Positions 57,040-64,000 of a DNA stretch of 64,000 nucleotides are shown here, in pieces. The translations under genes and the position numbers were made by a program. Numbering within the stretch: position 1 is the first letter of the stretch; each line of letters starts with the position of its first letter. Source of the DNA: Isoetes taiwanensis (lineage: Eukaryota > Streptophyta > Lycopodiopsida > Isoetales > Isoetaceae); NCBI GenBank assembly GCA_021234155.1, contig JAJEKV010000025.1, forward strand, positions 9,061,642 to 9,125,641, written 5' to 3'. A model generated the notes under the pieces. That model had not been told where the DNA came from, searched no databases, and worked only from the letters and a program-made list of their open reading frames with translations.

Positions 57040-58357
57040 TTACTTACCATTGGCCACCCACGCTGATAAGCCGCGAGTGTGCATTGCAAAAGGCCGAAGG
57101 AACCCGGAAGTTGTACTTGAACTTGAGGAAGTTGAGGACACGCCGTGGGTGGTGTGACCCCATTCATGACAATGATAACATTGAGCCTTAGAAGGATCAA
57201 AGGAGGACTGCGTTTTGTCCCCGCGGCATACCGGCCGGTTTGTTGATACCGGCCGAGGTTGTTGAGTTTGATATTGCCGAGGCCGATATGACAGCTTGTT
57301 GTTGAGGCTGGTCCGGACTTGAAAGACCATTTTATTGCTTAAAGGGTGGTGGATGAGAACGAAAGTACATTCTTCCGTATTGATTTCACATATTGCATCT
57401 TTTACAAATGAGGTCCATTGGAGGAGTTGCATTCATTTGCCGTGATGACCTTGATATTTACAAAAATAGTACACCCGATGTGAGCGCATTGTGGATTTGC
57501 TTGCCGAGGCTGAACGTGAAGTTCGGGGAACCATGACCGGGCATGAAAGGAAGTTCCCGGGATAACACCGAAGAAACATTGACCGAAAGTGATTGACCAA
57601 TTCAATGGCTCCCGCTTTGTAGACTTTGGGACGCCAGTATTCTCCCCGCGAGTCAATGGCGGAGAGGAAGGCTCCCCGCAGTAAACCGTGACGCAGATCC
57701 GGCTTTGGCGTAAAGTACCCCTGAGCGCACCGACGAATGTGAAGACGGGTCCGCGAAAATCCCCCCGGCCGACCAGGGGCTTTGTTGGAAGGTCATTGAG
57801 TTGCTTGAGGAGTAACTGATCATTGTCCGCGGGTGCTATAATGAGACGTAAAGCGCGCCATGTCCTGCCAACTCGCTTCCTGAGGACTTTTGTTGGCCAT
57901 TAACCAATCGATGAGGGGCTCGAAGCTGGTCGAAAAGATATGAAATTTGAGGTGTGGTCGCGATGACCGCCTCAAAGTGGCCAGTCTTCAAATTCCTCCA
58001 TGTGGGCTTGAGCACCTCGATCCGTAGGTTTGCCTTTAGTGTTACCAAAGGTGGGATAAGTCACTAAATTTTGATTGGGAGATGAAGGCGGAACGGACGA
58101 TAGATAGGGTGGATTGGTGGGAGGATATGCGTAAGCATAGAGGTGTGGAACACCGGACCGAGAGCAAGGGGTGGAACTAAAAAACATGTGATCCAAAAAG
58201 CAACATCCGGTGGGGAAGGGGTCACCGCTGGAGCCAACTTCATTAGGCTTGGAGGATCGCTGGTTTGGATAAACGTGAAATTGTTACGCCTCGAAAAGAT
58301 GGAGAGGGACCCAAAGTCGAACGCAGGTAGGCCAAAAGACACTTGATGGTAGCTCAT
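57040..58357 (-). pseudogene. Gag of the second Ty3/gypsy element
   Basis: The zinc knuckle CYHCHEWGHTTH lies at about 57185-57150 and PRQYQTQQPRPVSTNRPVCR just before it. Further upstream 58048-57836 (LKTGHFEAVIATTPQISYLF) and 58196-57972 (MEEFEDWPL) look like the Gag core and N-terminus (Pro/Ser-rich YPPTNPPYLSSVPPSSP). Frame changes occur about every 200 bases. Confidence 0.55.
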
Positions 58358-58730
58358 CCCAATCCGGAGGTGGAAGAAGGCTGTGGTGAGGGAAGAGGGT
58401 GTGACCCCAAGGGATATTGATATAGGTGCCGCCGAGTCCGAAATAGTGAGGCGTAATTAAATCATCGTAAGTTGTGGAGATTGGCGGGTTGTGAACAAAG
58501 GATCTAATAATAATGTGGGGAGACCGGTCGAAAATGTTAACACCTGGGGTGCCGACCGAGCTCGAGCCTTTTATTACCCACCACCCTCAATGTCGTGAGG
58601 CGAATCATACATATCCCAACAAAATTGGCCGCTGATGGCGCCTCCAGCAGCCGCTTGGCGTAGGGTTCTTCAGGAGGAAACCTCTAGCCTACATGATGGA
58701 AGAAAAGATCGTAGACCGCAAACGGGCCGC
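58358..58730 (-). other. 5' leader of the second Ty3/gypsy element
   Basis: Between the LTR at 58731 and Gag. Directly inside the LTR the minus strand reads GCGGCCCGTTTGCGGTCTACG, which matches none of the common plant primer sites well. CHG-context errors (see findings) may obscure it. Confidence 0.4.
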
Positions 58731-59322
58731 TGTTTGGGGGCCCTGGTTCTGAACTCCCCGCAAGACACTGCGGGAGGACCCTTTTGGATCCAACAGAGAA
58801 TCCCGAGCTATGTCAATGGGATTTGCAAGAAAAGAACAAGAAAAAGAGAACAGAACAAAAAAGAGAACAATGAGATCACAATGAAGGAGAAGAACTTCCT
58901 TGATGTCAATGAAGATAGTTACGAGCACTCGCGAATCGGAGAAAATCGATGTGAGACAAGACTCAAAAACTCATCTAAAAACCTCATGTGCTAGCTCTAC
59001 TCATATATATAGTACAATGGCCTTTGGCCCAATATAGACACTCGACCGATTCGATTTACCTCCCTGGAAGGAGGCCTCTTTCGTCGGAAGGAGGCCCTCT
59101 TTGAAGTGCCTCGAACACGCCGATGCCGACGCCGACGGGACGCCATCACTTGTCCGAAGGCCGCTTGGTAGCGTGACGCTGGCTTTGACCAAGTGGTTCC
59201 GCCGCTTGGTCTTTGTCGGGCCTTTGACGACCGAAATTCGGGTGCCCGGGTCAGTGGATCCTTGGCCTTGACTTGTCCGCTATAGATGAATAGTCCCGCA
59301 CTGTGAGGCATGTGGACTAACA
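58731..59322 (-). repeat. 5' LTR of the second Ty3/gypsy element
   Basis: 592 bases, TGTTTGGGG...GACTAACA on the plus strand, followed by target duplication AAATA (59323-59327). Confidence 0.92.
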
Positions 59323-59327
59323 AAATA

Positions 59328-62300
59328 TCATGAAGCAACCATGTGCATGGCGCATAGTTGCAATTCTTGCATTATCAAGTACACTTGCAAATTTGTCAAA
59401 GCATAAATGGCAGCTTTCAGGTTTTTGAGCCACGTCAAGAATTTTAACCCTGCAATGGAATGCTCAAACTGGTGGTAGATGCTACCATGGATACTGGGCC
59501 TTAAGGTCTAAAGCTTTAGAGAGAAAGAGGGAAAGTTGCAATATAATCAATGGATATAATCATTATAGAAACAAAATTGCTTTAGCTAAAAGAAAAGTGT
59601 GCATCCTCTAAAAAGTAAACATCTATTAACAAAGGTGCTCTTTACATGATGTGACAAAACTGCAAATTTAAAATACAATTAAATGGCCATCCATAGCTCA
59701 GATATTCCATTGGTACAATTAAACTAGCCATTTTGTATAGTTATGAACTAGACTATGTACAACTGTATGCACTAAAGATTCTGCAAACTCTACACTATTT
59801 TGCATGTCTACAAGACATACTTCCCATGTTCGTACAATGTTATAGGATTAGACGTAACAGGCTCAACTTCTAAAGATGCATAAGCGCGGGCAAGCGCTAA
59901 ACTCTTGTCTTGTATATATAGTTATTATAGATAGATAGATTGTTATGTTGCTATATGTATTCAATTCCACATTTCAATTAAGACGTTAATATTTGTATGG
60001 CAACTATTTGTATATGGAGATATTTGTATGCCAATTATTTGTATAGTTGTATGTCAACTATTTGTATAGATGCAACTACACATGCAGGACTAGATTTAAG
60101 ATTCCCTTAGATTATCAAAGATTCTCTTGTGATTCCCATAATCCTCGAGATTCCATTGCGATTCCTCTTCATTCTTTAAGATCCTATGAAGATTCCCCTA
60201 AATTCTCTTAAATTCCCATAGATTCCATAAAATTCCAAGATTCTAAGAAGATTCTTAGTATTTGATCACATTGGCTTCAACTGCGAGGGGATGATGGCAA
60301 AGCATGACTCATTGGAAAGCTCTCGATGAAAGGAATCCAATGACGTGTGTCCCACCTTCATCCGACCCCTTTGTTGCGAGTTATGGGCCTTTGAAGACAA
60401 TTACAAAAAGAAAGCTTCTTTGAAAGTCCTCCCATAAATGATATTGACACCTCATTACTTTTTTTATTAAATAATGATGCCACCTCACCTCTTTTAATGA
60501 AGTAAATTTCAACTTAATAAAAAACTTAATGGCCAGGATTTCTCCTCCCCCTTTTGATCCAACGGCTTATTGGCCACACCAAAAAGCACCTTTTAACGGA
60601 CCTTGCTTGCACCTTCCCTACAAAAATCAAGGGCTATGATTTTGCCTTCCCCCCTTGATCCGACGTTCTAGAGGCATGGTGCATGCCCCTCACATCCAGC
60701 CATATTCAAATGCTCTATTAATTCCCAAATACTTGAATATCATCCCGTGATGGCTTAATAACCTCTAAAGAGGGAGCTTATATAATTGTGTATATATAAG
60801 AGATATAAGAAAATAAACAGAAAATGGGAACGATATCCGCCACGATGACGGCCTAGAGGTAAGGCTATTGGATATGGGCGACCCCAGCCATGCTCAAAAA
60901 ACATTGACTATCTTCGGGTGGTTCAATGATTAAGAAAGACATAATGAAAGGGAAAGTATATGGGATCCTACTGCCATCGAATTTTAGCATCCATGTATTG
61001 TATGGAAGGGAAACATATGGTGAAGAAGGTGGGTCTCCCCGGTTGCCGGACACACGCGTAGTTTTAACCGGAGCCACCAATATTGACCGGAAGGGCCATT
61101 GGAAAGGGATGGAAATGCATGCAAGGGGCAAGGATGGATGGATGAAGAAGGATGAAAGGAGAAAGAGAGGAAATGGAATGCAGGGAAGCAGGAAACTGGC
61201 ATCCTTGGGGAGCGTGAAACCCAGCAGTGAATACGGGAAGGAAAGATTGGGGTGGTGAAAGGGGAGTGGATGGATTCTTTTTTTTTTTTTCGGTGCTAAT
61301 TTTTACTTCAGAGGGAGCTCCTGTATTAAATGCTTTCAGCTGTAGCCCTCAGCCGCCGGGTCCTCAATATAATTAGTACATCTGTATTTTCCAACCGTGA
61401 GTACGTGGAGAGCAACCGCTACAAAGAAAACCGTACCAGAGGGGCTGGCGACTATTTGGATTGGCGTAAGTCCGAAAGAATATAGGGCTGGTCGTAGAAT
61501 GGAAGTCACCGCCGCTCATGAATGGTCCATGGTCGATCATCCCGGGTCGAAGGAAGAAGCTCCACGGATGGAGTTGAGTGTCTCTTATGCGAACGTCCGT
61601 AAGTAATTTTGACTACAAATCTGTGTATCAGGATAACGTATTACTCTTGGGATTTTTACCAAGCTTCCCCTATCTCTCGGGCTCTATGTTTTTGTTAGAT
61701 GGCATATTGTGTTGGGTTTTAGTTCAAGTTCGTGTTGGGAAGTACATTGAGGAAGTCCGTTGTTGCTACTGGAGGTCCCTCATAAGTTGGTCCTTTTGTA
61801 AGTCCAATAACACCTAAGTATTTCTTTAGGTAGCCCTCGAAGTGATTTTGTAGAATCCATTGTTGAATTCATCGACGTTGATGTTTTGCATTGAATGCTC
61901 TTTTTCTACAAAATGTCCGGGTTGCGGCACTTGTTGGTCGAGATAGAAACATAATGGCTTCGGATGTTTTGTAGCTGTTTCTTTGAATAATGTCGGAATG
62001 TTTTCAAGGAGTTTTCCTTCGCCATTGCATCGAATACAAACCGAGTAAGTTCTAGGTCCCAGCTTTGAACGGGTTCATTGAGTTGTAGGACATTGAAATG
62101 ACTCATAAAGGTGAAGATCCGATGGATGCATTTATTGTCATGGCTTTTCCTCAGCTTTTTAACAATTGGGGCACCGGTCAAGTCTCCTCACAAGCATGAA
62201 TATTTTTCCTCCGAAGGCAAGTTTTTCCTATTTTCCAGAAGTGTATCGACCGCCTATTACCCATATTCACCATAGGAACTCATCCCATAATGCATATTGC

Positions 62301-64000
62301 CCTTTAATTAATAGTGCTCTGCGCAGAGTGTGTGGACTAAGTAAGGAATGAAGGTTAATGGGCATAGTCTACTACAGACAGTATGGGGAGTGGGCGGTTC
62401 TACCGGCCAAGATATAATAATGATGCTAGGTGATGTTGCCTGCACATGGAGATTATTTGTTTTATCTCGGAGGAAATGCAAGGTAAGCGTATGGACATAA
62501 GTCTTTCCACATCACTTTTACCGTAGATGAATAGTGTGGGTTGAGTTGATATTTATTTTTAGAAGCTTTAGAATGTCGTAGAATTGAGGTTGATTTTTTT
62601 TGGTTGAAACATAATCTAACTTTAGCTTAGACACCATGACTGCAGCAGCCCCTTATAGTCTGCTTTGGATTTCTCCTCGATAGATGTTAAAAATGGCAAA
62701 GCCAAACGGTGGTTTTGTTTCGCAAGACCAGAATGTTGTTGATGGCAAGAGGCTTCGCTAATTTTAAGATTTTTCATCTCCTCTGAGTATTGATCAAAAT
62801 CAGCTGCCATTTGCTACCGAAATGTTTCCATAGGGTCGCATAATCGACTCACTGCTTATAAGAAGCGGCAATAGGAATTGAAGCGGTGGACGAGTTTGTA
62901 GACATCGAGTATTTTTTTGCTTTTGTATTGTTTTGATTAAGCGAGGTTATTGCATATGAGTCGGCTCAAGCGGCTTCGGTATGTGTTGTACGCTGGCCCG
63001 CGACGGAAGATCTTCCCAAGTTCTTGCGGGTTTATGGAGGAGGATATTCTCGGAGAATGGTCTCCAAGTTTGGGGCAGTGGAAGACCGTGATTCTGCTGT
63101 ATGAGCTGGTCCTTTGCCTCTCGGCGGAACGGCGGGATGTGGTTATCTGAAGATAGCCACCACCGAAGGCAGGCTCAATGGTGGAGAGGTAAAGCCGTGG
63201 TAGCTGCCTGCGAATCATCAATACAACATTATGGACCCGAAGGGATCAGTATCGAATTCCAATGGTTGAAGCGGGATGTTTTAAAATTATGGCCATTTTG
63301 ACCTTTTCTAAATGCAAACCCGCAATGACCATGGGATGCTTTTTGTCATGTGAAGCGACATAATGCCTAATTTGCTTCCCATTGTAATGGACTATAGGTA
63401 ACGGCAGATAAGAGTAATTCCGGAATTTCATTGGTTTGTTGAAGCCGATAGTTTTGGTGGTTGGATGTATAGGTTGAGGTGGCTTAGTGAACCGGAGGTA
63501 GAGTGTGATGGTTGTATTGGTTCCGCGGCTGTCGGGCATATGAAAACGGGTGGTGGGTCAAACCCCTCAGGAAATATATACACACCCATACAAATAATGC
63601 GAAATATGTTAACCAAGATGCGGCACCGGGAGAGCAAGCATAATCCATTGGCGCAGCTGGGCAGAACAGCCGGTGGGACAAACGCGAGGTCTGGCTTCCA
63701 TTCGTCGGCATTGTGACGATCCTTTTTTCACCCATATGCCGCTGGCTGTATATTGGGTAGCCACACTTATTATATTCTTGTGCACGCTTTGTGCCTATGT
63801 ATCATGTACCCTTCGAATTAATGATCGTAGTATTGATCACCGCACTTCGTGATAAACTAGTTAATCACCAGCGCAATGTGGACATATCTCGATCTCACAA
63901 CAATATGTCCATGTGGAAGCCCCACGCTGGAATTCGACGGCATCATATGGATATCAACAAGCAAAGAACGGCGACAGCAATACGCAACGGAACAAATTAA
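59328..64000. other. Interval without an assignable gene or element
   Basis: 59.3-60.8 kb is AT-rich with a repetitive TATTTGTATG/AGATTCC texture (about 59990-60250). 60.9-61.3 kb holds a 110-codon plus-strand frame and an overlapping minus frame, neither with a motif I trust, followed by a T-run at 61278. 61.4-64 kb has denser open frames on both strands (for example 62622-62810 minus and 63465-63716 plus), with composition like the old retroelements to the left, so degenerate transposon sequence is likely, but I could not align it to RT, integrase or Gag motifs. Confidence 0.35.

Larger units (their letters stand above)
46675..59322 (-). mobile_element. Second Ty3/gypsy retrotransposon (non-chromodomain type), 12.6 kb
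   Basis: LTRs at 46675-47262 and 58731-59322 begin TGTTTGGGG and end GACTAACA on the plus strand, flanked by AAATA (46670-46674 and 59323-59327). A purine run GGTTGGGGGAG on the minus strand abuts the left LTR, so the element is minus-strand. Order on that strand: gag (58.4-57.0 kb), protease (56.4-56.2), RT (55.3-54.9), RNase H (54.3), integrase (53.9-53.1), then ~5 kb of extra 3' sequence. An L1-type LINE is nested at 47725-49286. I see no clear tRNA primer site next to the 58731 LTR. All frames are heavily broken. Confidence 0.9.

Noticed and set aside
60865..61131. Minus-strand WMLKFDGSR as a retroelement RNase H
   Set aside because: Only a few residues match the W.L..DGS motif and no neighbouring RNase H or RT motifs follow.

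Overview
The window looks like repeat-dominated nuclear DNA of a land plant. Supporting this are a gene with a probable plastid transit peptide, an exon of the plant-type haem/chlorophyll enzyme protoporphyrinogen oxidase, a CACTA DNA transposon, plant-type Ty3/gypsy LTR retrotransposons (one with an initiator-Met-tRNA-like primer site and a chromodomain), and several LINE families. A seed-free vascular plant or bryophyte with a large genome is my guess; the sequence alone does not settle the species.

Layout. 1-5.4 kb: a pair of old, diverged ~0.5 kb direct repeats (candidate LTRs) enclosing a broken minus-strand LINE (LINE-A). 6.5-7.5 kb: the one gene I regard as probably intact, a small multi-exon gene with an acidic, then His-rich, then Ser/Thr-rich protein. 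9.1-30.6 kb: a nest. A plus-strand LINE (LINE-D) is split first by a 2.94 kb insertion (7-bp target duplication ATAACAG) carrying a protoporphyrinogen oxidase exon, and then by a 17.0 kb CACTA element (12261-29278, TSD TAG). Removing the CACTA and one TAG puts LINE-D back in frame across the reverse transcriptase. The CACTA has no recognisable transposase; it carries subterminal CGTCAG arrays, a ~4.0 kb gene-like unit present 2.7 times in tandem, and another LINE (LINE-B). 31-33.4 kb: LINE remnants and low-complexity DNA.

33.4-44.75 kb: a complete minus-strand Ty3/gypsy chromovirus with 1.63 kb LTRs, TSD AATAC, primer site, polypurine tract, gag, protease, RT, RNase H, integrase and a chromodomain. 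Between its 5' LTR and gag lies an extra reading frame whose start matches the histone H3 N-terminus and whose end is a complete, ungapped histone H3 fold. This is the most unusual thing in the window: a retroelement that seems to carry both an H3-like protein and an H3-reading domain. 44.8-46.3 kb: minus-strand exon-like pieces of an unidentified gene with a short tandem repeat in an intron.

46.7-59.3 kb: a second minus-strand Ty3/gypsy element (LTRs ~0.59 kb, TSD AAATA) of a different, non-chromodomain type, with a long extra 3' region and a nested L1-type LINE (13-bp TSD). 59.3-64 kb: nothing I can assign.

A caution for all reading frames: copies of the same repeat here differ mainly at CAG/CTG trinucleotides, often by loss or scrambling of a base. 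Several frameshifts and the one defect in the primer site have exactly this form. Some apparent pseudogenes may therefore be assembly errors at CHG-methylated sites rather than real decay.
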